Positions 43,993 through 53,176 are shown, numbered from the stretch's first letter. The stretch is DNA of 64,000 nt from Pengzhenrongella frigida (GCF_004168625.1 NZ_SDWW01000009.1:42804-106803), one strand, 5' to 3'. Made by a program: numbers and translations. Notes: generated from the letters alone by a model not told the origin.

Positions 43993-44637
43993 GTGCCCGA
44001 AGCGACCCGCGAGCTGGCGATGTTCCCCCTCGGCTCCGCGCTGCTCCCGGGGATGCCGCTTCCGCTGCGCGTCTTCGAGCCCCGCTACGTCGCGCTGCTG
44101 TCGACGGTGCTCGGCGCGGACCGCGAGTTCGGCGTGGTGCTGATCGAGCGCGGCTCCGAGGTCGGCGGCGGCGACGCCCGCTTCAGGGTCGGCACCGTGG
44201 CCAGCATCGTGACGGTCCAGATCGGCGAGGGATCGATCGTCCTGGTCGCACGGGGCACCGAACGCTTCGAGGTCGTCGACTGGCTCGAAGAGGACCCGTT
44301 CCCGCGGGCCCGGGTCCGCGAGCTCGCCCCGCTCGTGATCGAACCGGGCGACCTCGAGGCGCTCGCGGCGGCCGAGCGCCTCGTGCGGGACACCCTCGCC
44401 CGGCACAGCGAGTTCGTCGAGCTGCGCTGGCCGGCCGACGTCCAGCTGTCGGACGACCCGGCCGAGCGCCTCTGGCAGCTGGCCGGCATCGCGCCGATCG
44501 GGTCCCTGGACCAGCAGGCGCTGTTGCGCTCGGCCACCGCCGCGGAGCTGATCGCGCGCCTGGTCGAGGAGACGCGCGCCGCCGGGGACAGCATCGCGGC
44601 GGGATGGACCGGCGACCCGGACGACGACGAGCAGTAG
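43993..44637 (+). CDS. Lon protease N-terminal (substrate-binding) domain protein
   Basis: Stand-alone LON N-domain protein of 214 residues without ATPase or protease parts. LAMFPLGSALLPGMPLPLRV followed by FEPRY is the diagnostic opening; FGVVLIERGSEVGGG and a helical C-terminal bundle (PAERLWQLAGIAPIG) follow. Such proteins are common in actinobacteria and may bind unfolded protein or act in protein quality control, but no function is proven. The acidic tail ends DPDDDEQ. Confidence 0.88.
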   Translation: MPEATRELAMFPLGSALLPGMPLPLRVFEPRYVALLSTVLGADREFGVVLIERGSEVGGGDARFRVGTVASIVTVQIGEGSIVLVARGTERFEVVDWLEEDPFPRARVRELAPLVIEPGDLEALAAAERLVRDTLARHSEFVELRWPADVQLSDDPAERLWQLAGIAPIGSLDQQALLRSATAAELIARLVEETRAAGDSIAAGWTGDPDDDEQ

Positions 44638-44650
44638 CGCCGCGCGGAGG

Positions 44651-44767
44651 CAGGATCGGTTCGAAGTCACGCCCGCCGTAGAACACCCCGAGGATGACGA
44701 CGGCGTCCGCACGCACCGCCAACGCGACGACAGCCCGACCCACCGGGAGATCGCTCTGACGCTGTCC
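44651..44767 (-). pseudogene. C-terminal remnant of a RelE/ParE-type toxin
   Basis: On the minus strand one frame reads SDLPVGRAVVALAVRADAV followed by VILGVFYGGRDFEPIL, which matches the end of ParE toxins (LPVGRYxxxYRVxxDxVxILRVLHGARD). There is no start or N-terminal half, the frame runs on without a stop after the match, and the region abuts the start of the cold-shock gene on the other strand. I take it as a dead fragment. Confidence 0.45.
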
Positions 44768-44848
44768 ACGCGGCCCGTCTCGCATGCCCGGCTCTGCTGT
44801 CGGGGACACTGGGTGAATACCGACCGTAGCTTCGACAAGGAGTCAGCC

Positions 44849-45793
44849 GTGACCGAGGGAACCGTCCGCTGGTTCGACACCGACCGGGGGTTCGGCTTCA
44901 TCGCCCTCGGGCAGGAGGCAGAGGACCTGTACGTGCATGCGTCCGAGATCGTCAGCGACGACGCGATGAAGCTGCTCCGGGAGGGGCAGGTGGTCGAGTT
45001 CGAGATCGGCGAGGGGGACCGCGGCCCGCAGGCACGCCGCGTTCGGGTCACGGCTGACCGGGCCGCCGACAAGCCGCTGGGCGTGCTCGGCACCGTCGCC
45101 TGGTACGAGCCTGCCAAGGGGTACGGCTTCATCACGCCCGACGGCGGTGGTGCCGAGATCTTCGTGCACAGCTCGGCCATCGTCGGAGGCGGCGTGATCG
45201 CGGATGGGCAGCGGGTGGCGTTCCTCGTCGCCGACGGGGAGAAGGGGCCGCAGGCTGACCATCTGCTCCCCCTGGGGGCCCAGGCCACCCAGGAGGCCGC
45301 GGCATCCGACGGGGCGGACGGCACCGTGTCCTGGTACGACGGGGACAAGGGCTTCGGGTTCATCGCCCCCGAGTCGGGCGGCTCCGATGTCTTCGTGCAC
45401 GTCCGGGCGCTGGCCGGCGGTCTCACCGAGCTGCAGGAGGGGGACCGGGTGACGTACGACATCGTCGAGAGCGAGAAGGGCCCGCAGGCGCGCGACGTGG
45501 TCCTCACGCGCAGCTCGACACCTCGGGGCGTGCCCGCGACGTCGACGACCCGCGCTCGGTCGGGACACGAGGAGGCATCCGACGTCCCGGCGCGCGGCGG
45601 CGAGGGTGTGGTCGTGCGCTACGACGCGGAGCGGGGTTTCGGCTTCATCGCCCCGGACGCGGTCGGCGCGGACCTGTTCGTGCACGTGTCGGTCATCAGG
45701 GGCGCCGAGGCGCTGCGTGAGGGCGATCGGGTCCGGTACCAGGTGCGACAGAGCGATCGCGGACCCCAGGCCGACCGCGTCGAACGGGTGTGA
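44849..45793 (+). CDS. Protein with four tandem cold-shock domains
   Basis: The 314-residue protein consists of four CspA-like domains in a row (about residues 1-68, 78-145, 152-220 and 245-314). Each keeps the RNP1 motif (DRGFGFIAL, AKGYGFITP, DKGFGFIAP, ERGFGFIAP) and an RNP2-like strand (DLYVHAS, EIFVHSS, DVFVHVR, DLFVHVS), so all should bind RNA or ssDNA. A longer linker rich in Ser/Thr/Arg separates domains 3 and 4. GTG 44849 has AAGGAG 6 bases upstream; an upstream GTG at 44813 has none. Single-domain Csp is the rule, so a four-domain chain is unusual. Confidence 0.9.
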   Translation: MTEGTVRWFDTDRGFGFIALGQEAEDLYVHASEIVSDDAMKLLREGQVVEFEIGEGDRGPQARRVRVTADRAADKPLGVLGTVAWYEPAKGYGFITPDGGGAEIFVHSSAIVGGGVIADGQRVAFLVADGEKGPQADHLLPLGAQATQEAAASDGADGTVSWYDGDKGFGFIAPESGGSDVFVHVRALAGGLTELQEGDRVTYDIVESEKGPQARDVVLTRSSTPRGVPATSTTRARSGHEEASDVPARGGEGVVVRYDAERGFGFIAPDAVGADLFVHVSVIRGAEALREGDRVRYQVRQSDRGPQADRVERV

Positions 45794-45919
45794 GCGGGAC
45801 GGACGCCGGCGACCCAGCTCCTCGCGACCGTCGCCGCTGTCGAGGACGAGCACCACTGCGGCCCGGATCGCCTCGGACCGGCTCATGTCGTTCTTGGCCG
45901 CTCTTCGCTCACCACGCGT
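45794..45919 (-). pseudogene. Remnant of a ribbon-helix-helix antitoxin
   Basis: On the minus strand the frame reads RRAAKNDMSRSEAIRAAVVL followed by VLDSGDG, typical of the helix-turn of CopG/RHH antitoxins (AAKxGMSRSEAIRxAL). A TGA lies in frame just upstream and the C-terminal side runs into the antisense of the cold-shock gene, so no intact gene exists. Confidence 0.45.
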
Positions 45920-46153
45920 TCAGCGCATAACGAAAAAGACCGCGGTTCCAGAGGTGGGCACGTCGTGCTGGCCCGTCACGGCACTTCGCCACGAAGGACA
46001 CCTGGTCATCGGCATGTGCGCAGGTCCAGCTTGCCGGTCGCCGAACACGACTTCATGCCACTTGAGGCGCCGGCGACCGATGCTCGGTGGCACCAATCGA
46101 GGCGCTGGTCGCGTCTGCGTACGGCGACCGCTATCCGACGTCCGTCGAGCAGG

Positions 46154-46254
46154 ACGTTCCCGCAGGAACGTTGTCATCTCAAAACCCCGACCGCTTCGCT
46201 GGGCCCGTTGCCCACATCGCGAGACTTTGCCCCAGAACGTTCCCGCGGGAACGT
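46154..46254. repeat. Pair of near-identical 18-bp palindromes
   Basis: ACGTTCCCGCAGGAACGT (46154-46171) and ACGTTCCCGCGGGAACGT (46237-46254) differ by one base and lie 83 bp apart. The second is a perfect palindrome. Each could form a hairpin or be a dimer binding site. Confidence 0.8.
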
Positions 46255-46705
46255 AGGTCGGTGCCGGACTGCGCTGGCCGGTCTTCGGGTTGTGTGATGG
46301 TCGAGCATCCGCCCGGCCCGTTCTACACTTCAGACGCGGCACGACCGTGCAAACGGTATGCCGCGGCGGCGGCCAGCGGCACGACTCCGGACGTCACGCG
46401 ATCGGTGTCTGGCAAGACTCGGTTGCGGTGTCCGGCGGGACGCTCCAGGTCCTCCGGCGATCGAGCAGGGCCACGACCGTGCCCCCGTGGTTCACCGAGA
46501 CGTCCGGTGGGTGTCACCATCGCCGTGAGCACGGGCCAGCGCGGCAGACGGGGACGCCGCGCGGGGACCTGGCGCCCGATCTCGGCGCCCTGGCCCAGGT
46601 TGCCGTGCGACACGGGGTGGGGTTCGACGCCTGACCCGTCTCGGGCGGGCGCGGCAGGGCGCGCTGCGCTGCAGTCGCCTTGCGGATGTGCGAGAAGGAG
46701 GAGAT

Positions 46706-48862
46706 GTGGCACGACCACGCCAACGCCGGTCCGGTGGCGCGCGCACTGATCTCGTCGTTCAGCGGCACCGCGCCCCGCGTCCTACCGAGCAGGGGATCAT
46801 CCCGGTGCTCGCCGAGGTCGCCCGCGAGGTCGACAGTGCTGTGCAGCGACCCCCGACGCGACCGGCCGTGCGCACGAAGTTCCAGGTCGTGGCGCTGCTT
46901 GTGCGAGAAGAGCGGGCCCGGGTGATGGCCGACGGCGGCCCGACCGAGTCGGCGCGCACCAAGCAGCTCAAGCGGCTCGACGGGGTGGCGACGATGCTGG
47001 CCAGGACCGCTGCCCGGGACACCTCGCTGCTCGAGCTGCTCGCCGAGGATGCCCGAGTCTCCGACGCGGCGCGCGCCTTCAAGGTGACCTTGATGCGTGC
47101 TGGCGGGATGGAGCCGCCCGAGGAGCCAGCCCCCGCAGCACCCACCGTGCCAGCCGCGCCGGCGCCCGGTGCCGAGAGTCAGGTGGTGCCCCGGTCGGTG
47201 ATCTCGCGCCAGCTCGCGAACCCGTTCCTGGCTCCGGACTTCGCGGCCGCGGCCGGACGGGTCGCTCCACGCGCCCGCCGACTGGCCGGCTGGGAGCTGC
47301 TCGAACCGCTCTTCAGGTCATTCGAGTACGCCGCCACCGGCGCACCCGCGTGCATGCCGCTGCCCGCTGCCCGCGCGGTGTCCGCTCCTCCCGGCCGCGA
47401 GCTGATGCCGCACCAGGCCCGGGTCGTCACGGCCACGGCCGGCGGTCATCGCACGTTCCTTCTCGCCGACGAGCCCGGGCTCGGCAAGACCGCCCAGGCG
47501 CTGCTCGCCGCCCAGGTGGCCGACGCCTACCCGCTGCTGGTCGTGGTACCCAACGTGGTGAAGACGAACTGGGAGCACGAGGTCCGGCTGTGGACGCCGT
47601 CGCGCCGGTCCACGGTGATCCATGGCGACGGTGACCGGGTCGACGGGTTCGCGGACATCGTGATCGTGAACTACGAGCTCCTGGACCGGCACGTCGGCTG
47701 GCTCGGCGACTTTGGTTTCCGCGGCATGGTCGTCGACGAGGCGCACTTCATCAAGAACAAGACCTCCCAGCGCTCCAAGCACGTCCTCGCGCTCTCGGAA
47801 CGGATCCGCGCTCGCGCCGCCCGGCCGCTGCTGATGGCACTCACGGGCACGCCGCTGATCAACGACATCGAGGACTTTCGGGCGATCTGGCAGTTCCTCG
47901 GCTGGATCGACGACACGAAGCCGCTCGGCGCGCTGCAGGCCGCCCTCGAGGAGACCGGCCTCACCCCGGCCGACCCCGGGTTCTACGCCGCCGCGCGGGC
48001 CAGCGTGATCAACATGGGCATCGTGCGTCGCCGCAAGGTCGACGTGGTCGCCGACATCCCCGCCCGCCGGGTGGCGGACCTGCCGGTCGAGCTCGACGGC
48101 GCAGCCGGCCGCTCGATCCGCGCCGCCGAGGCGGCCCTCGTCCGCGGGCTGCTCAGGCGGTACCGGTCCGCCATCGAGATGCGTACCGGCAGCGCCGTCG
48201 TGGACGGGATCGACCACGAGCTCGCTCGTCGGGTGGCGGCGGCGGAGCTCAAGGACTCGAGCTCGCAGGCCGGTGGCGAGAACGTGTTCACGATGGTCCG
48301 CCGGATCGGCCAGGCCAAGGCCGGGCTCGCGGCCGACTACGCCGCGCAGCTCGCCCGCAACGTCGGCAAGGTGGTGTTCTTCGCCAAGCATGTCGACGTG
48401 ATGGACCAGGCCGAGCAGACCTTCGCCCTTCGCGGCATCCGCTACGCCTCGATCCGTGGCGACCAGACGCCCAAGGTGCGTGAGAAGAACATCGCCGCGT
48501 TCGTGAACGACCCTGACGTGTCGATCGTGGTGTGCTCCCTGATGGCCGCCGGCGTGGGGCTGAATCTTCAGGTCGCCTCCAACCTGGTGCTGGCCGAACT
48601 GTCCTGGACCGACGCCGAGCAGACCCAGGCAATCGACCGGATCCACCGGATCGGCCAGTCCGAACCCGTCACCGCGTGGCGGATCATCGCTGCGCAGACC
48701 ATCGACTCCAAGATCGCCAAGCTGATCGACAGCAAGTCGGGGCTGGCCGCCCGGGCGCTGGACGGGGCGGCGGACGAGGACGTCGTTTCGTCCACGACTG
48801 TGCAGCTCGAAGCCCTGGTCGGGCTGCTCACCGACGCGCTCGCCGCCGAGGGTGCGGGCTGA
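46706..48862 (+). CDS. SNF2-family DEAD/DEAH-box helicase-like ATPase
   Basis: A 718-residue double-stranded-DNA translocase of the SNF2/RapA type. Residues 1-200 are a family-specific N-terminal part (RTKFQVVALLVREERARVMA). The first RecA domain has ADEPGLGKTAQ (Walker A, about residue 254), VNYELLD and VDEAHFIKNKTSQ (motif II, about 342), LTGTPLIND (motif III). The second has SLMAAGVGLNLQVAS and QAIDRIHRIGQ (motifs V and VI, about 645). No nuclease domain is fused. The GTG at 46706 has AAGGAGG just upstream. A DNA-repair or defence role is possible but not shown by neighbours. Confidence 0.88.
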   Translation: MARPRQRRSGGARTDLVVQRHRAPRPTEQGIIPVLAEVAREVDSAVQRPPTRPAVRTKFQVVALLVREERARVMADGGPTESARTKQLKRLDGVATMLARTAARDTSLLELLAEDARVSDAARAFKVTLMRAGGMEPPEEPAPAAPTVPAAPAPGAESQVVPRSVISRQLANPFLAPDFAAAAGRVAPRARRLAGWELLEPLFRSFEYAATGAPACMPLPAARAVSAPPGRELMPHQARVVTATAGGHRTFLLADEPGLGKTAQALLAAQVADAYPLLVVVPNVVKTNWEHEVRLWTPSRRSTVIHGDGDRVDGFADIVIVNYELLDRHVGWLGDFGFRGMVVDEAHFIKNKTSQRSKHVLALSERIRARAARPLLMALTGTPLINDIEDFRAIWQFLGWIDDTKPLGALQAALEETGLTPADPGFYAAARASVINMGIVRRRKVDVVADIPARRVADLPVELDGAAGRSIRAAEAALVRGLLRRYRSAIEMRTGSAVVDGIDHELARRVAAAELKDSSSQAGGENVFTMVRRIGQAKAGLAADYAAQLARNVGKVVFFAKHVDVMDQAEQTFALRGIRYASIRGDQTPKVREKNIAAFVNDPDVSIVVCSLMAAGVGLNLQVASNLVLAELSWTDAEQTQAIDRIHRIGQSEPVTAWRIIAAQTIDSKIAKLIDSKSGLAARALDGAADEDVVSSTTVQLEALVGLLTDALAAEGAG

Positions 48863-48922
48863 TCCACCGGACGACGCGGAACTGCCTGCCGGGAGCGCAC
48901 TCCTGGTACCGAGGCCGCTGAG

Positions 48923-48928
48923 TAGCCT
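48923..48928 (+). promoter_or_regulatory. -10 box TAGCCT, leaderless start of a small membrane protein gene
   Basis: TAGCCT, then TCGCGGC, then ATG 48936; no ribosome-binding site. Confidence 0.55.
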
Positions 48929-48935
48929 TCGCGGC

Positions 48936-49289
48936 ATGACCATTGACGGCAGGTCGGCAGCGCCCGACACCCGGGCGCGCGGTGCGGTGACTCTCGCGAC
49001 CGTGGTATCGCTTGCGACCTGCGCGGCCATCTGGTGGCTGGCTGTTCCGATGGAGCCCGTCTGCCCGGCGGTCTATCCGGCGCCGGGCGGATGCACCGCG
49101 GCGGACCGGCAGGCTGCTGGGGTGACGTGGACGATCGTCGTCGCGGTGAGCTATGTGTTGACCGTTGCCATCGCGTTGACCATCGGGCGCCGCCGACGAT
49201 GGCTGACGACCGCGGCGATGTCGGCACTCGTGGTCGTCTCGGTGGTCGGATTCGGCGCGGTGCAGGGCTCGACCGGCTTCGTCGCCTGA
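48936..49289 (+). CDS. Three-helix membrane protein of unknown function
   Basis: The 117-residue protein has a polar start, then three hydrophobic helices (around residues 18-37, 65-83 and 90-110) and an external loop with two Cys (MEPVCPAVYPAPGGCTA), possibly a disulfide. No family is recognised. The leaderless promoter supports the start. Its 3' end overlaps the 3' end of the convergent XRE regulator by about 139 bp; see there. Confidence 0.65.
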   Translation: MTIDGRSAAPDTRARGAVTLATVVSLATCAAIWWLAVPMEPVCPAVYPAPGGCTAADRQAAGVTWTIVVAVSYVLTVAIALTIGRRRRWLTTAAMSALVVVSVVGFGAVQGSTGFVA

Positions 49290-49561
49290 CCAGGGCTGGT
49301 TGGTTCGACGCCGCGTTCGGGTTCGTTGATCTCGGCCCACACTGCATCGAGGGAGAGGTCGAGGGCATGGGCGATCGCAGCGACGGTCGGGAAGGCAGGG
49401 GTCGCGATGCGGCCCGTCTCGATCTTCCGGAGGGTCTCCGGTGAGATATGTGCGTCGAGCGCGGTCTCGAGCATCGAGCGCTCGCCCCTGGCGCGACGCA
49501 ACAGGGCGCCGAGGCGCTGTCCGCGCTCGACCTCTGCGGGAGTGAGTGGCAGCCTGACCAT
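49151..49561 (-). CDS. XRE-family transcriptional regulator
   Basis: Residues 16-75 form a helix-turn-helix domain: GALLRRARGERSMLETALDA, HISPETLRKIETGRI and FPTVAAIAHALDLSLDAVW. After about residue 85 the sequence turns into a low-complexity Thr/Pro/Arg tail that is antisense to the membrane protein gene, so the functional part may end earlier. The ATG is 7 bases behind TAGAAT, and the -35 position coincides with half of an inverted repeat, suggesting autoregulation. It is divergent from the methionine aminopeptidase gene. Confidence 0.75.
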   Translation of the reverse strand: MVRLPLTPAEVERGQRLGALLRRARGERSMLETALDAHISPETLRKIETGRIATPAFPTVAAIAHALDLSLDAVWAEINEPERGVEPTSPGQATKPVEPCTAPNPTTETTTSADIAAVVSHRRRRPMVNAMATVNT

Positions 49562-49568
49562 GGATCCG

Positions 49569-49601
49569 ATTCTAGTACCGGGATAATATGGCCGGTATAG
49601 T
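49569..49601. promoter_or_regulatory. Divergent promoter with TACCGG-N10-CCGGTA operator
   Basis: The inverted repeat has half-sites at 49576-49581 and 49592-49597. On the minus strand the XRE -10 box TAGAAT (49569-49574) sits exactly 17 bp from the second half-site, which occupies the -35 position. On the plus strand TATAGT (49596-49601) is a candidate -10 for the aminopeptidase gene and overlaps the same half-site. One regulator could thus control both genes. Confidence 0.65.
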
Positions 49602-49628
49602 TATTGGTGTTCATGAGAGAGTTGCCGC

Positions 49629-50411
49629 ATGATCGAGATCCTCAACCCCGCCGAGCTCACCCGCGCAAGAGAGACAGGCGCCCTGGTCGGTCACATCTTG
49701 CAGGCCCTGAAGAGCCGCAGCGCCGTGGGCACGAGCCTCCTGGACATCGATCGGTGGGCCGAGACCATGATCGTCGAGGCTGGAGCACGGTCCTGCTATG
49801 TCGACTACGCGCCGTCCTTCGGGCGCGGGCCGTTCGGGCACTACATCTGCACGTCCGTCAACGACGCCGTGCTCCACGGGCTGCCGCACGACTACACGAT
49901 TGCCGACGGCGACCTGCTGACGCTCGACCTCGCGGTCTCCCGAGGAGGAGTCGCCGCAGACTCCGCAGTCAGCTTCATCGTGGGCGAGTCAAAGCCCCCA
50001 GAGAGCGTCGTGCTGATCAGTACAACCGAACGCGCGTTGCGCGCAGGCATCGCGGCTGCCGGGCCCGGAGCTCGCATCGGCGACATCTCCCACGCCATCG
50101 GCTCGGTCCTCAGCGAGGCGGGGTATCCGATCAACACCGAGTTCGGAGGTCATGGCATCGGATCGACGATGCACCAGGACCCGCACGTCTCAAACACCGG
50201 ACGGCCCGGCCGTGGATACACCCTGCGCCCCGGCCTGCTGCTCGCACTGGAACCGTGGGTCATGGTGGACACCGCCGAACTCATCACTGACCCCGACGGG
50301 TGGACGCTTCGAAGCGCGACAGGCTGCCGGACGGCACACAGCGAGCACACGATCGCCATCACCAGCGACGGCGCTGAAATCCTCACCCTGGCGACGCCGG
50401 CACAACTCTGA
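49629..50411 (+). CDS. map: Methionine aminopeptidase (type I, M24A)
   Basis: Removes the initiator Met from new proteins; cytoplasmic two-metal enzyme of 260 residues. All five metal ligands are present: the two Asp in LTLDLAVSRGGVAADSAVSF, the His in GGHGIG, Glu in LALEPW and Glu in HSEHTIAI. The catalytic His segment FGHYICTSVNDAVLHG is also kept. GAGAGAG precedes the ATG. Map is normally a housekeeping gene near rpl/secY; this copy sits with its own XRE regulator, so it is probably an additional, regulated copy. Confidence 0.92.
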   Translation: MIEILNPAELTRARETGALVGHILQALKSRSAVGTSLLDIDRWAETMIVEAGARSCYVDYAPSFGRGPFGHYICTSVNDAVLHGLPHDYTIADGDLLTLDLAVSRGGVAADSAVSFIVGESKPPESVVLISTTERALRAGIAAAGPGARIGDISHAIGSVLSEAGYPINTEFGGHGIGSTMHQDPHVSNTGRPGRGYTLRPGLLLALEPWVMVDTAELITDPDGWTLRSATGCRTAHSEHTIAITSDGAEILTLATPAQL

Positions 50412-50452
50412 GACCACAGGGCCAGTCGGCCAGGTCGACGCCCAACAGGCCC

Positions 50453-50481
50453 TTGACAACAATTACTGTCAATGGCACGGT
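50453..50481 (+). promoter_or_regulatory. Operator-promoter of the ArsR-family gene
   Basis: TTGACA (50453-50458) is a consensus -35; CACGGT (50476-50481) follows after exactly 17 bp and ATG 50488 after another 6, so the mRNA is leaderless. The -35 is one arm of a 20-bp inverted repeat, TTGACA-N8-TGTCAA (50453-50472), which must be the operator for the regulator encoded downstream. Confidence 0.8.
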
Positions 50482-50487
50482 GGCGTC

Positions 50488-51062
<575 letters not shown>

Positions 51063-51066
<4 letters not shown>

Positions 51067-51854
51067 GCACGAAAACGAACGTCCCGTACCGCCTGGAGTT
51101 TGCCGTCGAGGTCCCGGGCACCCCGGAGCAGGTCTGGCAGGCGATCGCCACCGCCAAGGGGATGAGCGCCTGGTTCCTGCCGACCGAGATGGAGGAGCGC
51201 GAGGGCGGGGCCCTGCACTTCACGATGGGCCCCGAGATGGGCTCGGACGGCCAGGTCACCGGCTGGGACCCGCCGCGCCGCATCGTCTACGAGGAGGACT
51301 GGGCCGCCCTCATGGGCCAGGACCCGGATGCGCTCAGCCCCCTGACGTCGGAGTTCCTCGTCGAGGCGCAGTCCGGCGGCACCTGCCTCGTGCGCGTCAC
51401 CAGCAGCGGCTTCGGGACCGGCGCCGCCTGGGAGTCGGAGTTCTGGGACGACATGGGCACCAGCTGGATGCCGTTCTTCGACAACCTGCGTCTCTACCTG
51501 GCGCACTTCCCCGGCCAGGAGGCCACGCAGCTGGAGGTCACCGCCTCCCACGCCGGCGACCCGGAGGTGCTCTGGTCGGCCCTGCACGACGCGCTCGGGC
51601 TGGGCGACGAGGGCGCGACGGTCGAGGTCCGCGACGCCACCGGCACGGTCGAGCGGGTGGGCCAGCGGCAGGCACTGGTTCGGCTGACCGCGCCGGTGCC
51701 CGGGATGCTCAGCGTCTTCGCGCACGGCGAGGGCGACGGCAAGGCGACGGTAGGCGTGCGGGCGTACCTGTTCTCCGCCGACGCCGCGGACTACGTGCGG
51801 CGCGAGGAGCCAGGCTGGCAGGCCTGGCTGCGAGAGCTCTCCGTCCCAAGCTGA
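51063..51854 (+). CDS. SRPBCC/AHSA1 (activator of Hsp90 ATPase homologue) protein
   Basis: The 263-residue protein contains a START-like ligand-binding fold: EFAVEVPGTPEQVWQAIA, MSAWFLPTEMEE, VTGWDPPRRIVYEE and WESEFWDDMGTSWMPFFDNL are the usual AHSA1 landmarks. A second, weaker repeat of the fold may follow after residue 160 (TASHAGDPEVLWSALHDALG). The role in bacteria is unknown; the gene is coupled to the ArsR-type regulator, a very common pairing in actinobacteria. Confidence 0.87.
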
Positions 51855-51934
51855 ATCACGTGGCCGACGGCGTCTGGGCCTGGCAGAGCGAGCGGGTCCA
51901 TCCCGCTCCTCGACCACTCAAGGGCGTGAGCGGA

Positions 51935-53176
51935 TCAAGACCTGCTGGCCCGGGCGAGCAGATGTGCGCGCTCCGCCTCGTTCGAGGTGAGCTCGGCGGC
52001 ACGCTCGAACTCCGCTCGTGCCTCCGCGGAGCGGCCGAGCTTGGCCAGCAGGTCGCCGCGCACGCTCGGCAGCAGGTGGTAGCTGCGCAGCGCGGCGACG
52101 TCGAGCAAGCCGTCGGTCACAGCGAGCCCGACGGCCGGTCCGTCGGTCATCGACAAAGCGACCGCGCGGTTCAGCTCGACGATCGGCGAGCGGGTCAACG
52201 CGACGAGGTCGCCGTACAGGGAGGCGATGCGCTCCCAGTCGGTGTCCTGCGCACGCGGTGCTCTGGCATGGCAGGCCGCGATCTTCGCCTGGATCGCATA
52301 GGAGCCGGTGCCCCCGATCTCCTCGGCCCGATCCAGCGCGGCGAGACCGTGCATGATCAGCAACCGGTCCCAGCGCGCACGGTCTTGCTTGTCGAGCGTG
52401 ACGATCTCGCCGTCGGGCCCGGTGCGGGCGCGAAGGCGGGACGCCTGGATCTCCATCAACGCCACCAGGGCGTGCGTCTCGGACTCGTCGGCTGCCAACG
52501 CAGCGAGCATGCGGCCGAGGCGCATCGCCTCGTGGCACAGCTCGGCGCGGGCCCACCGCCGGCCGGCCGTGGCCGCGTAGCCCTCGTTGAAGATCAGGTA
52601 GACGGCCTCGAGCACGGAGCTCAGCCGGTCGTCGAGGTCCGCGCCGACCGGAACCTCGAAGGGCACGTTGGCCTCGGTGAGCGCCTTCTTCGCCCGAGTG
52701 ATCCGTGCTGCCATCGTGGTCGTCTGCACCAGGAACGCCCGGGCGATCTCCTCGGTCGACAGCCCGGCGACCACCTTCAGAGTGAGGGCCACGCGGGCTT
52801 CGACCGACAGCACCGGATGGCAGGCCGTGAACATGAGCCGCAGCACGTCGTCCTCGACATGGGGGTCGAACTCGATCTCGTCCATCGGCGTCGCCTGATC
52901 CCTGAGTTCGCGACCGAGCAGATCGACCTTGCTCTGCAGCGTCACGGCGCGACGAATCGTGTCGACGCCGCGGCGGCGCGCCACGGCCATCAGCCAGGCG
53001 CCCGGGGTGTCCGGGACGCCTGACGCGGGCCACTGTTCGAGCGCGGCGACGAGTGCGTCCTGCGCAAGGTCCTCGGCCAGCCCGACATCGCGAACGAGAC
53101 GGGCCAGGCCGGCGATCAGTCTGGCGGATTCGATCCGCCAGACCGCCTCGATCGCCTGCTGGGTCGTCGAGGTCAC
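51935..53176 (-). CDS. ECF sigma factor of the ECF42 type
   Basis: RNA polymerase sigma factor of 413 residues. Region 2 (ARLVRDVGLAEDLAQDALVA, PDTPGAWLMAVARRRGVD) and region 4 (FLVQTTTMAARITRAKKAL) are followed by about 200 extra residues (DUF6596) with TPR-like helices: FNEGYAATAGRRWARAELC, GDLLAKLGRSAEARAEFERA. This extension and the DGPF partner immediately upstream define group ECF42, in which the extension rather than an anti-sigma factor is thought to control activity. GTG overlaps the upstream stop by one base (TAGTG). Confidence 0.9.
   Translation of the reverse strand: MTSTTQQAIEAVWRIESARLIAGLARLVRDVGLAEDLAQDALVAALEQWPASGVPDTPGAWLMAVARRRGVDTIRRAVTLQSKVDLLGRELRDQATPMDEIEFDPHVEDDVLRLMFTACHPVLSVEARVALTLKVVAGLSTEEIARAFLVQTTTMAARITRAKKALTEANVPFEVPVGADLDDRLSSVLEAVYLIFNEGYAATAGRRWARAELCHEAMRLGRMLAALAADESETHALVALMEIQASRLRARTGPDGEIVTLDKQDRARWDRLLIMHGLAALDRAEEIGGTGSYAIQAKIAACHARAPRAQDTDWERIASLYGDLVALTRSPIVELNRAVALSMTDGPAVGLAVTDGLLDVAALRSYHLLPSVRGDLLAKLGRSAEARAEFERAAELTSNEAERAHLLARASRS

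Larger units (their letters stand above)
45794..46705. other. 0.9-kb gap without a convincing gene
   Basis: Apart from the antitoxin remnant at its left end and two 18-bp palindromes, I see no protein-coding gene: open frames here lack ribosome-binding sites and family motifs, and base composition is less biased than in neighbouring genes. The SNF2 gene's ribosome-binding site (AAGGAGGAGAT) is at its right end. Confidence 0.55.

Noticed and set aside
46290..46634. 115-codon open frame in the gene-free stretch
   Set aside because: No ribosome-binding site, no recognisable motif, Arg/Gly-rich shadow-like composition.
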